From Gammaproteobacteria bacterium (lineage in GTDB: Bacteria; Pseudomonadota; Gammaproteobacteria; DSM-19610): a stretch of DNA of 64,000 bases. The translations under genes and the position numbers were made by a program. Below, one piece after another: positions 54,345-64,000 of this stretch. A model generated the notes under the pieces. The model was not told the DNA's origin and searched no databases. It saw only the letters and a program-made list of their open reading frames with translations. Location: positions 1-64,000 of the forward strand of contig WGBO01000050.1 in assembly GCA_015494295.1 (NCBI GenBank). Direction: 5' to 3'. Within the stretch, counting starts at the first letter, position 1. The number at the start of each line of letters is the position of its first letter.

Positions 54345-55866
54345 TACGCAGGTGGACAACCCGGTGGCCGACACAACGCCGGAAGGCGGCGCCGGTCGCG
54401 CGCGGCGCCCGGGTTTCGGTTTCGCCAAGCGGCACGGCGTGCTGGTGTCCGACATCGGCGACGACCACGCCACTGTCATGCTGCGGCCTGGCGTCGATCC
54501 GCAGGCACTGATCGAGGTGCGGCGGCTGGTGGGCCGGCCCCTGCACTTGCAGGAGATCAGCGAGGAACAATTCGACGCCCTGCTGGCCAGTTCCTACGAG
54601 CAGGGTTCCAATGAAGCCATGCAGATGATGGAGGACCTGGGCGAGGATCTCGATCTGTTTACCGTCGCCCAGGCCCTGCCCGAGACCGAGGACCTGCTGG
54701 AGAGCGAGGACGACGCCCCCATCATTCGCCTTATCAACGCGCTGCTCACCGAGGCCATCAAGGAAAACGCGTCCGACATTCATATCGAACCGTTCGAAAA
54801 CCGGCTGGTGGTGCGTTTCCGTGTCGACGGCGTGTTGCGCGAGGTGCTGCAACCGCAGCGCGTACTGGCGCCGTTGCTGGTGTCGCGCATCAAGGTCATG
54901 GCCAAGCTGGACATCGCCGAGAAACGCCTGCCCCAGGACGGGCGTATCTCTCTGCGGGTGGCGGGACGCGCGGTGGACGTGCGAGTTTCCACCCTGCCGT
55001 CCGGCCACGGCGAGCGCGTGGTGTTGCGCCTGCTCGACAAGCAGGCGGGGCGCCTCGACCTGGCGCACCTGGGCATGTCCGATGAGACGCAGACCGTCAT
55101 GGATCGCCTGATCCGGCGGCCGCACGGCATCGTGCTGGTGACCGGTCCCACCGGTTCCGGCAAGACCACCACCCTGTACGCGGCGCTGGAGCGTCTCAAC
55201 GACAACCGCCGCAACATCATGACGGTCGAGGATCCCATCGAGTACTACCTGGACGGCATCGGCCAGACCCAGGTGAACACCAAGGTGGAGATGAGTTTCG
55301 CGCGCGGCCTGCGCGCCATCCTGCGCCAGGACCCGGACGTGGTGATGGTGGGCGAGATCCGCGATCTGGAAACCGCCGAGATCGCGGTGCAGGCCAGTCT
55401 GACCGGCCACCTGGTGTTTTCCACCCTGCATACCAACAGCGCGGTGGGCGCGGTGACGCGGTTGCGCGACATGGGCGTCGAGCCGTTCCTGTTGTCGTCC
55501 AGCTTGATCGGCGTGCTGGCGCAGCGCCTGGTGCGGGTGCTGTGCAGCGATTGCCGCGAGGCCTATGTCGCCTCGTCCGCCGACTGCGAACTGATGGGGC
55601 TGGACAGCGAAAACCCGCCCACCCTGTACCGGCCGACGGGTTGCAGTGAATGCAATCACCTGGGTTACCGCGGGCGCACCGGCATCTACGAACTGATCGA
55701 GCTCGACGACGACATGCGCGCCGCCATACACGACGGCGCCGGCGAACAGGAACTCGAAGCCCTGGCGCGGCGCCATTCCCCCGGTATCCGTCAGGATGGC
55801 TGGCGGCGGGTGCTGGCCGGCGCCACCTCGGTCGAGGAAGTGCTGCGCGTGAGCCGCGAAGGCTGA
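54337..55866 (+). CDS. gspE: type II secretion system ATPase E
   Basis: [44 protein letters not shown]...[19 protein letters not shown] zinc motif. Confidence 0.96.
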   Translation: MVDTQVDNPVADTTPEGGAGRARRPGFGFAKRHGVLVSDIGDDHATVMLRPGVDPQALIEVRRLVGRPLHLQEISEEQFDALLASSYEQGSNEAMQMMEDLGEDLDLFTVAQALPETEDLLESEDDAPIIRLINALLTEAIKENASDIHIEPFENRLVVRFRVDGVLREVLQPQRVLAPLLVSRIKVMAKLDIAEKRLPQDGRISLRVAGRAVDVRVSTLPSGHGERVVLRLLDKQAGRLDLAHLGMSDETQTVMDRLIRRPHGIVLVTGPTGSGKTTTLYAALERLNDNRRNIMTVEDPIEYYLDGIGQTQVNTKVEMSFARGLRAILRQDPDVVMVGEIRDLETAEIAVQASLTGHLVFSTLHTNSAVGAVTRLRDMGVEPFLLSSSLIGVLAQRLVRVLCSDCREAYVASSADCELMGLDSENPPTLYRPTGCSECNHLGYRGRTGIYELIELDDDMRAAIHDGAGEQELEALARRHSPGIRQDGWRRVLAGATSVEEVLRVSREG

Positions 55867-55878
55867 CCGGGTAACGCG

Positions 55879-57102
55879 ATGGGGGCTTTCGAATACGTCG
55901 CGCTCGATGCCAGCGGCAAGGAAAAGAAAGGCGTTCTGGAGGGCGATACGCCGCGCCAGGTACGCCAGCAGTTACGCGACCAGGGGCTGACGCCACTGGA
56001 TGTGCAGGAAGCCAGCCAGCGCGAGAGCAAGTCGGCGTCGCGGCGCAAGGGCGGAGGTTTGCGGCGTGGCATCAGCGCCACCGACCTGTCGCTGATCACC
56101 CGCCAGCTCGCAACCCTGGTGCGTTCCGGCCTGCCGCTGGAAGAGGCCCTGCAGGCCGCCGCCCAGCAGAACGAGAAGGCGCGCCTCAAGAGCATGTTGC
56201 TGGCGGTGCGCGCGCGGGTCATGGAAGGCCATACCCTGGCCACCGGCCTGGGCGATTTTCCGCACGTGTTTCCCGATCTTTATCGCACCACGGTGTCGGC
56301 GGGCGAACAGTCCGGCCACTTGGACGTGGTGCTGGAGCGGCTCGCCGACTACACCGAAAACCGCCAGCAGATGCAGCAGAAGATCCAGCTCGCCCTGTTC
56401 TACCCTGCGATGCTGACTCTGGTGGCGGTACTGGTGGTGGTGGGCCTGATGACCTATGTGGTGCCTCAGGTGGTGCAGGTGTTCGACAATATTGGCCAGG
56501 AACTGCCGCCGCTGACGCGCGGCCTGATCGCGGTCAGCGATTTCATGCGCAACTACGGCGTGTTCCTGCTGCTGCTGATCGGCGCGGCGGGGGCGGCCTT
56601 GGGGTGGTTGTTGCGCAAGGAAGGCCCGAAGCGGCGCTTCCACGAACTGCTGCTGAAGCTGCCGCTGATCGGACGCCTGGAGCGTGGTGTCAACGCCGGC
56701 CGTTTTGCCCGCACCTTCAGTATCGTCACCGCCAGTGGCGTGCCGGTGCTGGACGGCCTGCGTATCGCCGCCGAGGTGATGTCCAACGTGCCGATGCGCG
56801 AGGCGGTGGAAGACGCGGCGCGCAAGGTCAGCGAGGGCGCGAGTATTTCCGCGGCGCTGGAGAGCAGTGGTTACTTTCCCCCCATGACGGTGCACCTGAT
56901 CGCCAGCGGCGAGTCCAGCGGGCGGCTGGAGGAAATGCTGGAGCGCGCCGCCATCAACCAGGAACGTGAAATCGAGACGCTGATCTCGGCGGTCATGGGG
57001 CTGTTCGAACCGATCCTGATTCTGGTCATGGGTGGTGTGGTGCTGGTCATCGTGCTCGCCATCCTGCTACCGATCTTCAATCTCAACGAACTGGTCGGCT
57101 GA
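55879..57102 (+). CDS. gspF: type II secretion system inner-membrane protein F
   Basis: 407 aa; MGAFEYVALDASGKEKKGVLEGDTPRQVRQQLRDQGL, typical GspF TMs. Confidence 0.96.
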   Translation: MGAFEYVALDASGKEKKGVLEGDTPRQVRQQLRDQGLTPLDVQEASQRESKSASRRKGGGLRRGISATDLSLITRQLATLVRSGLPLEEALQAAAQQNEKARLKSMLLAVRARVMEGHTLATGLGDFPHVFPDLYRTTVSAGEQSGHLDVVLERLADYTENRQQMQQKIQLALFYPAMLTLVAVLVVVGLMTYVVPQVVQVFDNIGQELPPLTRGLIAVSDFMRNYGVFLLLLIGAAGAALGWLLRKEGPKRRFHELLLKLPLIGRLERGVNAGRFARTFSIVTASGVPVLDGLRIAAEVMSNVPMREAVEDAARKVSEGASISAALESSGYFPPMTVHLIASGESSGRLEEMLERAAINQEREIETLISAVMGLFEPILILVMGGVVLVIVLAILLPIFNLNELVG

Positions 57103-57106
57103 ACCC

Positions 57107-60100
57107 TCAGTGAAAATCCCGTGACGGGATGTCCAGGGCGCCCAGCAGCCGGCTGTGGTCTTTCAGGCGCTGCGCCACCAGGTGCACGACCTCGCCTTCC
57201 CGCTGTACCTCGCCCTCCACGGCCAGCAGGCTGGCGCACAGCAGAACGCGGCGCTGCCGTTGCGCCAGCGCCGGCCACACGATCACCTGGGTGACGCCGG
57301 TTTCGTCCTCCAGGCTCAGGAACACCACCCCGGAGGCATTGCCCGGGCTTTGCCGTCCCGTGACCAGTCCGCCGGTGCGCACCCGGCTGCCGTGCGGCTG
57401 CGCGTGCAGGCAGGCGGCGCTGATCAGTCCGGCGCGTTCCAGGCGCTCGCGCAGGAGCGCCAGAGGGTGACGGCCGAGGCTCAGGCCCAGGCTGGCGTGG
57501 TCGGCGACCAGGGTTTCACCCTCGCCGGGCACGCGCAACAGGGGTTCCGCTTCGGCAATGCGCGTGTCGGCCAGCAGCGGAGCCCCCGTTTCGATGGCGG
57601 CACAGGCCCAGCGCGCGCGGTGGCGGTGCCCGGCCAGCGAGGCCAGCGCCCCGCCGGCCGCCAGCGCCTCCATGTCCCCGCGGTCGAGGCGGGCGCGGCG
57701 CGCCAGGTCGGCGACGTCGCGGAACGGGCCGTTGCCGCGCGCGGCCGCCAGCCGTTGTGCGCCGTGCCGCGACAAGCCCCGGACCTGCGCCAGGCCGAGC
57801 CTCAGGCGGGGGCGGGCGCCGGCCGCGCCGGCCTCCAGCGTATGTTCCGGGGCGCTGTGCTGCACATCCACCGGCAGCACCTCGCCGCCATGCCGGCGCA
57901 GGTCGTCGACCAGTTGCCGGGGGCTGTAGAAGCCCATCGGCTGGCTGTTGAGCAGGGCGCAGGTGAAGGCTTCCGGGTGGTGGCATTTCAGCCAGGCCGA
58001 GATATACACCAGCAGTGCGAAGCTGGCGGCGTGCGACTCCGGAAAGCCGTACTCGCCAAAGCCCAGGATCTGCCGGAACAGGCGTTGCGCGAACGCCGGC
58101 GAGTAACCGCGCGCGCGCATGCCGTCGATCAGCCGCCTTTCGAAGGCCATGATCAGGCCGTGCTTGCGCCAGGTGGCCATGGAGCGGCGCAGCCGGTCGG
58201 CCTCTCCGGGCGAGAAGCCGGCCGCCACCACCGCCAGGCGGATGACCTGTTCCTGGAAGATGGGGATGCCGAGGGTGCGTTCCAGGACCTCGCGCACTTC
58301 CGGCGAGGGATAGTCGACGGGCTCCAGGCCCTGCCGCCGGCGCAGGTAGGGGTGCACCATGTCGCCCTGGATGGGGCCGGGGCGCACGATGGCGACTTCG
58401 ATCACCAGATCGTAGAAACAGGCCGGGCGCAGGCGCGGCAGCATCGACATCTGTGCGCGAGACTCGATCTGGAACACGCCCACGGTGTCGGCGCGGGAGA
58501 TCATCTCGTACACGCGCGGGTCTTCCGGCGGAATATCGGCCAGTGTCAGTTCGCGGCCGGTGTATTCGCCGACCAGCGCCAGGCAGCGACGGATGGCGCT
58601 GAGCATGCCCAGTGACAGACAGTCGATTTTCAGCAGGCTCAGTGCATCGAGGTCGTCCTTGTCCCACTGGATGACGGTGCGCTCCGCCATGGCGGCGTTC
58701 TCCACCGGAACCATGCGATTGAGCGCGTGCCGCGCGATGACAAAGCCGCCGACGTGTTGCGACAGGTGGCGCGGAAAACCGGTCAGTTCCCCGGCCAGCG
58801 CCATCAGGCGGCGGATCGTCGGGTTGCCGGGGTCGAAGCCGGCTTCGCGGATGCCGGTTTCGGTATCCCGGGGAGGGGTGCGGGCGTACAGCTTGCCGGC
58901 AAGGCGCTCGATCTGGTCCGGGTCCAGGCCCAGTGCCTTGCCGATATCGCGCAGCGCGCTGCGCGGCCGGTAATGGATGACAGTGGCCGCCAGCGCCGCG
59001 CGGTCGCGGCCGTACTTGCGGTAGATGTACTGGATGACTTCCTCGCGGCGCTGGTGCTCGAAGTCCACGTCGATATCCGGCGGTTCGTCGCGCTGTTTCG
59101 AGATGAAGCGCTCGAACAGGGTGTCGATGCGCGCCGGGTCCACCTCGGTGATGCCGAGGCAGTAGCACACCGCCGAGTTGGCCGCCGAGCCGCGTCCCTG
59201 GCAGAGAATGCCGCGCGAGCGGGCAAAGGACACGATATCGTGCACGGTCAGGAAATAGGGCTCGTAGCATAGCTCCGCGATTAGCGACAACTCGTGTTCG
59301 ATCAGTGCCCGCACCTTGCCGGGAACCCCGCCCGGCCAGCGTTGCCGGGCGCCCTGTTCGGTCAGTTCGCGCAGGCGCTCCGTTGCCGTACGGCCTTCCG
59401 GCACCAACTCGTCGGGGTATTCGTAGCGCAGTTCGTCCAGTGAGAAGCGGCAGAGCCGGGCCACGCGCAGGGTTTCGTCCAGCAGTTCGCGCGGGTAGAG
59501 GCGCGCCAGCTTCCCGCGCGGGCGCAGGCAGCGCTCGGCATTGGGGTGCAGGGCAAAACCGCAGTCCTGCACGCGCCGGCCCAGGCGGATGGCAGTCAGG
59601 CAATCCTGCAGGGGGCGGCGTTGCGGGTCGTGCATATGAACCTCGCCGCAGGCCAGCACCGGCAGCCCGAAGCGTTGCCCGATCTGCAGCGTGTCTTCGA
59701 GGCGTTGCCGGTCGCCTGCCTCCAGGCTGCGGGTGGCGCCCAGCCAGGCGCGTCCCGGGAATGTGGTTTTCAGCCAGTGAGCTATAGTGTGTATGTCAAC
59801 CGACTGATAGTGGCTTGCACGTACCCAGATTGCCAGGCAATGTCCGGCAAGCCTTGAGATGTCTTCGCGATCTATGTGATAGTTGCCCTTGTCCGCGCGT
59901 TGCCGTGCATGACTGATCAGCTCCGACAGGTTGCCATAAGCTTCGCGGTTGGGGGCGAGCAGCAGCAGGAGCATGCCGTCGTCCAGCCGGAACAGGCTGC
60001 CGATGATCAGTGCAATACCGGAATCCCGTGCCGCCAGGTGTGCGCGAACCACGCCGGCCAGCGAGCATTCGTCGGTAATGGCAATGGCCCGGTAGCCCAG

Positions 60101-60208
60101 ATCCCGGGCGCGCTCGACCAGTTCCTCGGGATGAGACGCGCCGCGCAGAAAACTGAAATTGCTCAGGCAGAACAGTTCGGCGTAATCGGGGCTGGCGGAG
60201 TCTGGCAT
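57107..60208 (-). CDS. dnaE2: error-prone DNA polymerase DnaE2
   Basis: MPDSASPDYAELFCLSNFSFLRGASHPEELVERA; PPDIDVDFEHQRREEVIQYIYRKYGRDRAALAAT; C-family PHP/polymerase. Confidence 0.93.
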   Translation of the reverse strand: MPDSASPDYAELFCLSNFSFLRGASHPEELVERARDLGYRAIAITDECSLAGVVRAHLAARDSGIALIIGSLFRLDDGMLLLLLAPNREAYGNLSELISHARQRADKGNYHIDREDISRLAGHCLAIWVRASHYQSVDIHTIAHWLKTTFPGRAWLGATRSLEAGDRQRLEDTLQIGQRFGLPVLACGEVHMHDPQRRPLQDCLTAIRLGRRVQDCGFALHPNAERCLRPRGKLARLYPRELLDETLRVARLCRFSLDELRYEYPDELVPEGRTATERLRELTEQGARQRWPGGVPGKVRALIEHELSLIAELCYEPYFLTVHDIVSFARSRGILCQGRGSAANSAVCYCLGITEVDPARIDTLFERFISKQRDEPPDIDVDFEHQRREEVIQYIYRKYGRDRAALAATVIHYRPRSALRDIGKALGLDPDQIERLAGKLYARTPPRDTETGIREAGFDPGNPTIRRLMALAGELTGFPRHLSQHVGGFVIARHALNRMVPVENAAMAERTVIQWDKDDLDALSLLKIDCLSLGMLSAIRRCLALVGEYTGRELTLADIPPEDPRVYEMISRADTVGVFQIESRAQMSMLPRLRPACFYDLVIEVAIVRPGPIQGDMVHPYLRRRQGLEPVDYPSPEVREVLERTLGIPIFQEQVIRLAVVAAGFSPGEADRLRRSMATWRKHGLIMAFERRLIDGMRARGYSPAFAQRLFRQILGFGEYGFPESHAASFALLVYISAWLKCHHPEAFTCALLNSQPMGFYSPRQLVDDLRRHGGEVLPVDVQHSAPEHTLEAGAAGARPRLRLGLAQVRGLSRHGAQRLAAARGNGPFRDVADLARRARLDRGDMEALAAGGALASLAGHRHRARWACAAIETGAPLLADTRIAEAEPLLRVPGEGETLVADHASLGLSLGRHPLALLRERLERAGLISAACLHAQPHGSRVRTGGLVTGRQSPGNASGVVFLSLEDETGVTQVIVWPALAQRQRRVLLCASLLAVEGEVQREGEVVHLVAQRLKDHSRLLGALDIPSRDFH

Positions 60209-60220
60209 AGGGGAACGGTA

Positions 60221-60236
60221 CTGTAAATATGTACAG
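60221..60236. promoter_or_regulatory. SOS (LexA) box-like site
   Basis: CTGTAAATATGTACAG (CTG-N10-CAG) between dnaE2 and the plus-strand gene at 60301. Confidence 0.85.
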
Positions 60237-60300
60237 TATATGTCGCGGCGGGGCAAGAGAGAAGCCGGCGCGTGGCGTCGTGATAACAAAAAGGATAAAT

Positions 60301-60705
60301 ATGAAACCGGGATTGCGAATCTGGCTGGGCGAGGACGGCATCATGCGGATCGAGTATCCGCCCGACTGCAACCTGACGCTGGAGGATGTCCGGGAGCTGA
60401 ATCGCCGGCACCGGGAGATCAGCATGCGCTGCAGGCCCCTGCTGGCCTACGCCGATTCCGTGGCCGCGGCCGAGCACGAGGCGCAGCAGTTTGCCTCGGA
60501 TCCCGACGTGGTTGAGGTGGTTAGCGCGCTGGCGATCATCGTCAAGTCGTTCTTTACCCGCGCCATGGCGGATATCTTCATAAAATTCAACAAGCCGCCC
60601 TATCCGACACGGGTGTTCACCAATGAGGCCGACGCGCTGGCCTGGCTGGAGGAGTACCGCGCGCCACTGGACGCGGACGACGATGACCGCGGGGAAAGCG
60701 CCTGA
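60301..60705 (+). CDS. STAS/SpoIIAA-like small protein
   Basis: 134 aa; MKPGLRIWLGEDGIMRIEYPPDCNLTLEDVRELNRRHREIS, IIVKSFFTRAMADIFIKFNKPPYPTRVFTNEADALAWLEEY. Confidence 0.7.
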   Translation: MKPGLRIWLGEDGIMRIEYPPDCNLTLEDVRELNRRHREISMRCRPLLAYADSVAAAEHEAQQFASDPDVVEVVSALAIIVKSFFTRAMADIFIKFNKPPYPTRVFTNEADALAWLEEYRAPLDADDDDRGESA

Positions 60706-61315
60706 TACCAGCCTGCGGCGCCGGCTCGACGCCCTGCTGGCCGAGGTGCGCGCCTGCCGGGCCTGCGCCCCCGAGCTGCCTTTCGAACCGCGCCCGGTGC
60801 TGCGCGCCAGCGCCAGTGCGCGCCTGCTGATCGTAGGACAGGCGCCGGGCACCCGTGTACACGAGACCGGCATCCCCTGGAACGACCCCAGCGGCGACCG
60901 GCTGCGCGAGTGGCTGGGCATGGATCGCGATTTTTTCTACGACGAACGCCATATCGCCATTATCCCCATGGGCTTCTGTTATCCCGGGCGCGGCAAGTCG
61001 GGCGATCTGCCGCCACGTCCCGAGTGCGCTGCCCTGTGGCGGGAACGTCTGCTGGCGTGTCTGCCGAACATCGAACTGACCCTGCTGGTGGGGCGTTACG
61101 CTCACCAGTACCACCTGCCGGAGGCGCGCGGCAGCGTCGCCCACACGGTGGGGCAATGGCGTGACTACCTGCCCGCTATCCTGCCCACGCCGCACCCCTC
61201 GCCGCGCAACCGCCTGTGGTTGCGCCGCAACCCCTGGTTCGAGGCCGAACTGGTCCCGGAACTGCAAAGACGGGTACGGCGCCTGTTTCCGGAGCTGGGA
61301 GCGCTTTCCCGCTAG
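60683..61315 (+). CDS. uracil-DNA glycosylase family protein
   Basis: ATG at 60683; CRAC, LLIVGQAPGTRVHETGIPWNDPSGDRLREWLG, LPTPHPSPRNRLWLRRNPWF. Confidence 0.88.
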   Translation: MTAGKAPDTSLRRRLDALLAEVRACRACAPELPFEPRPVLRASASARLLIVGQAPGTRVHETGIPWNDPSGDRLREWLGMDRDFFYDERHIAIIPMGFCYPGRGKSGDLPPRPECAALWRERLLACLPNIELTLLVGRYAHQYHLPEARGSVAHTVGQWRDYLPAILPTPHPSPRNRLWLRRNPWFEAELVPELQRRVRRLFPELGALSR

Positions 61316-61380
61316 GATTTCGGGGATTTCCGGATCCTTCCGCGGGGCAAATCGCTGGCGCATGCCTTATCATGTGCGCC

Positions 61381-61650
61381 ATGAACGAGCAGAAAGACAC
61401 ATTGCTGGAGTTCCCCTGCGATTTCCCGCTCAAGGTCATGGGCAAGGCCGATTCCGGCTTCGAGGCCCGCGCCCTGCAGACCGTCCGGCGACATGTCGAT
61501 GATTTCAAAGATGAAAACATGCGCGTCGTGGCCAGCGGCAAGGGCAACTACCTGTCCGCCACCTTCGTGATCCGCGCCACCAGCAAGGCCCAGCTCGACG
61601 CCCTGTACCGGGAGCTGACGGCCGCCGACGACGTGCTGATGGTGTTGTAG
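61381..61650 (+). CDS. ybeD: YbeD-family (DUF493) protein
   Basis: 89 aa; [14 protein letters not shown], next to lipB. Confidence 0.88.
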   Translation: MNEQKDTLLEFPCDFPLKVMGKADSGFEARALQTVRRHVDDFKDENMRVVASGKGNYLSATFVIRATSKAQLDALYRELTAADDVLMVL

Positions 61651-61702
61651 CCGCCGTGAACCCGTGCAACAGCCCTGTTTTCCGCCACCGGGACGGCCGA
61701 CG

Positions 61703-62365
61703 ATGAATGTTGCCGCGTCACGCCAGCCGGCGGCCGACAACACGCCGGCGATACGTCACCTGGGCCTGTGCGACTACCGGCCGGTCTGGCATCGCATGCA
61801 GGACTACACGGCCCGCCGCGCCGGCCCGGCGGACGATGCGCTCTGGGTTCTGGAGCATCGCCCGGTATTCACGCTGGGCATGAACGGCAAGCCGGAACAC
61901 CTGCTGGCGCCGGGCGATATCCCGGTAGTCGAGGTCGACCGCGGCGGGCAGGTGACCTACCACGGGCCGGGGCAACTGCTGGTCTACCCGCTGCTCGATC
62001 TGCGCGCGCGCGGCCTGGGTATCCGTGGCCTGGTGGAGTTACTGGAACAGTCGGTGATCGACTGGCTGGGCGCGCGGGGCGTCACGGCCCGGGCGCGCCG
62101 CGACGCCCCCGGAGTGTACGTGGACGGCGCCAAGATCGCGGCCCTTGGCCTGCGCGTCAAGCGCGGCTGCAGTTACCACGGCGTGAGTTTCAACGTGGAC
62201 ATGGACCTGGAGCCTTTTTCGCGTATCAACCCTTGCGGTTACGCGGGGATGGCGGTGACGCAGGTGCGTGACCTGGGTATCGCGGCGGACCTCGACACGG
62301 TTGCGCGCGGCTGGTTGCCCGGGCTGCTGGCGCGCCTGGAACGCGCCGCAAAACAGAAAACCTGA
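61703..62365 (+). CDS. lipB: octanoyltransferase LipB
   Basis: [56 protein letters not shown]. Confidence 0.96.
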   Translation: MNVAASRQPAADNTPAIRHLGLCDYRPVWHRMQDYTARRAGPADDALWVLEHRPVFTLGMNGKPEHLLAPGDIPVVEVDRGGQVTYHGPGQLLVYPLLDLRARGLGIRGLVELLEQSVIDWLGARGVTARARRDAPGVYVDGAKIAALGLRVKRGCSYHGVSFNVDMDLEPFSRINPCGYAGMAVTQVRDLGIAADLDTVARGWLPGLLARLERAAKQKT

Positions 62366-62385
62366 ACCCCTAGCGAGTCAACGAC

Positions 62386-63324
62386 ATGACAGACCAATCC
62401 CCCAAGCACCAGCGTGGCGAAGCCAAGACCTCGCGCATTCCGATCAAGGTCGAGGTCACCGAACGGCCGATGCGCAAGCCGGCCTGGATCCGCGCCAAAT
62501 CGCCCGCCGGCCCGGAAGTGCAGCGTTTGAAAAAAGTGCTGCGCGCCCAGCGCCTGCATACGGTGTGCGAGGAAGCGGCCTGTCCCAACCTTGGCGAGTG
62601 TTTCACCCACGGCACTGCCACTTTCATGATCATGGGTGATATCTGCACCCGCCGTTGCCCCTTTTGCGACGTCGCCCACGGCCGCCCCGACCCGCTGGAC
62701 GAGGATGAGCCACGCCACCTGGCCGAAACCATCGAGGCCATGGGCCTGCGTTACGTGGTGGTGACCTCGGTCGACCGCGACGACCTGCGCGACGGCGGCG
62801 CATCGCACTTCGTGCGCTGTATCCAGGCCGTGCGCGAGCGCAACCCGGACACCCGTATCGAGATCCTGGTGCCGGATTTCCGCGGCCGCATGGATCGCGC
62901 CATGGATATCCTGCGCCAGGCGCCGCCGGACGTGTTCAACCACAACCTGGAAACGGTGCCGCGCCTGTACCGCAAGGCGCGCCCCGGCTCCGATTACCAG
63001 TGGTCCCTGACCCTGCTCAGGACCTTCAAGCGCGAGCACCCCGACGTGCCCACCAAGTCCGGTCTGATGCTTGGCCTGGGCGAGACGCTGGAAGAGGTCG
63101 AGGCGGTGATGCGCGACATGCGCGAGCACGACGTCGACATGCTGACCCTGGGCCAGTACCTGCAACCCAGCAAGCATCACCTGCCGGTCGACCGCTTCGT
63201 GCACCCCGAAGAGTTCGAGCGCCTGCGTGAAATCGGCGAGGCAATGGGTTTTGGTCAGGTGGCCAGCGGTCCGATGGTGCGGTCGTCCTACCATGCCGAC
63301 CAGCAGGCCGCCGGCGTCCTCTGA
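62386..63324 (+). CDS. lipA: lipoyl synthase LipA
   Basis: [13 protein letters not shown] and [10 protein letters not shown] clusters, [21 protein letters not shown]. Confidence 0.97.
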   Translation: MTDQSPKHQRGEAKTSRIPIKVEVTERPMRKPAWIRAKSPAGPEVQRLKKVLRAQRLHTVCEEAACPNLGECFTHGTATFMIMGDICTRRCPFCDVAHGRPDPLDEDEPRHLAETIEAMGLRYVVVTSVDRDDLRDGGASHFVRCIQAVRERNPDTRIEILVPDFRGRMDRAMDILRQAPPDVFNHNLETVPRLYRKARPGSDYQWSLTLLRTFKREHPDVPTKSGLMLGLGETLEEVEAVMRDMREHDVDMLTLGQYLQPSKHHLPVDRFVHPEEFERLREIGEAMGFGQVASGPMVRSSYHADQQAAGVL

Positions 63325-63360
63325 CAATGCTGTGCGAGGCGCGCCTGCCTGGAGCCGCAC

Positions 63361-64000
63361 ATGACCCGCCTGCTTGCCGTCATCACGCCGCATGGATTCG
63401 GCCACGCGGCGCAACTGGCGCCGGTGCTCAACGCCCTGGGCGCCCGCTTGCCCGGCCTGTCGCTCACGGTGGCGACCACGCTGTCGCAGGATTTCCTGCG
63501 GGAACGGGTGCAGTGCGAATTCGAGTACGTCGGGCGCGCGTCAGACTTCGGCCTGGTGATGCGCTCGGCGCTGGAAATCGACCTCGAGGCCAGCGCGCAA
63601 CGCTACCGCGCCCTGCACGACGACTGGCAGGTCCGGGTCGAGGACGAAATGCGCTTCATCGACGCACACCACCCCGACCTGGTGATCGCCGACGTCCCCT
63701 ACCTGACACTGGCAGCCGCGCAACGGCTGGGCGTGCCGGCGTACGCACTCTGTTCCCTGAACTGGGCGGATATCTACCGCCACTACTTTGGCGACCGGCC
63801 GGAGGCGGAGGGTATCCTGGCGCAGATGGAAGCAGCCTACGCCAGCGCGCGTGCCTTCTTTCGTCCCGAGCCATCCATGCCGATGTATTTTTTGCCTAAC
63901 CGGGTGGCGGCCGGCCCGCTGGCCAGGCAGGGGCGGAACCGCCGCGGCGAACTCGCCGCCCGCCTGGGCGTGCCGACGCACCACGCCCTGGTGCTGATCG
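63361..64000 (+). CDS. glycosyltransferase-like protein, 3' truncated by window edge
   Basis: MTRLLAVITPHGFGHAAQLAPVLNALGARLPGLSLTVATTL; frame open to window end. Confidence 0.65.
   Translation, partial: MTRLLAVITPHGFGHAAQLAPVLNALGARLPGLSLTVATTLSQDFLRERVQCEFEYVGRASDFGLVMRSALEIDLEASAQRYRALHDDWQVRVEDEMRFIDAHHPDLVIADVPYLTLAAAQRLGVPAYALCSLNWADIYRHYFGDRPEAEGILAQMEAAYASARAFFRPEPSMPMYFLPNRVAAGPLARQGRNRRGELAARLGVPTHHALVLI

Noticed and set aside
52377-54479. 700-aa minus-strand ORF
   Set aside because: Antisense to gspD, which has recognisable secretin domains; no recognisable motif in the antisense product
57516-59603. 695-aa minus-strand ORF in an alternative frame of dnaE2
   Set aside because: Pro/Arg-rich off-frame translation of dnaE2

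Overview
The window is about 64 kb of GC-rich gammaproteobacterial chromosome. The gene content fits a chemolithoautotrophic sulfur oxidiser; this taxonomic guess is inference from qmoAB-hdrCB, cbbQ/cbbO-type genes, split class II RNR and T2SS. Housekeeping blocks: gap-pgk-pyk-fba, rpe-gph-trpEGDC, coq7/speD, rho-trxA/rhlB, gspCDEF, ybeD-lipB-lipA. Electron transfer: qmoA-qmoB-hdrC-hdrB, divergent from a cbbQ/MoxR-VWA pair. I saw no tRNA, rRNA, CRISPR array or intact IS element. Most notable observations: (i) the VWA (CbbO/NorD-like) partner of CbbQ carries an N-terminal, apparently degenerate class I SAM-methyltransferase domain; (ii) a ~1619-aa protein combining two cNMP-binding-like domains, rhodanese, a long coiled coil, a TM segment and a SUMF1/FGE-like domain; (iii) a secreted IPT/TIG-like protein with a 21-unit 9-bp repeat and other internal repeats; (iv) a candidate trp leader peptide with tandem Trp codons before trpE; (v) two NrdR-like boxes 180 bp apart before split nrdJa-nrdJb; (vi) a SOS-box-like site between dnaE2 and a STAS-like/UDG-family gene pair. 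Domain calls come from reading the translations; no database search was run.
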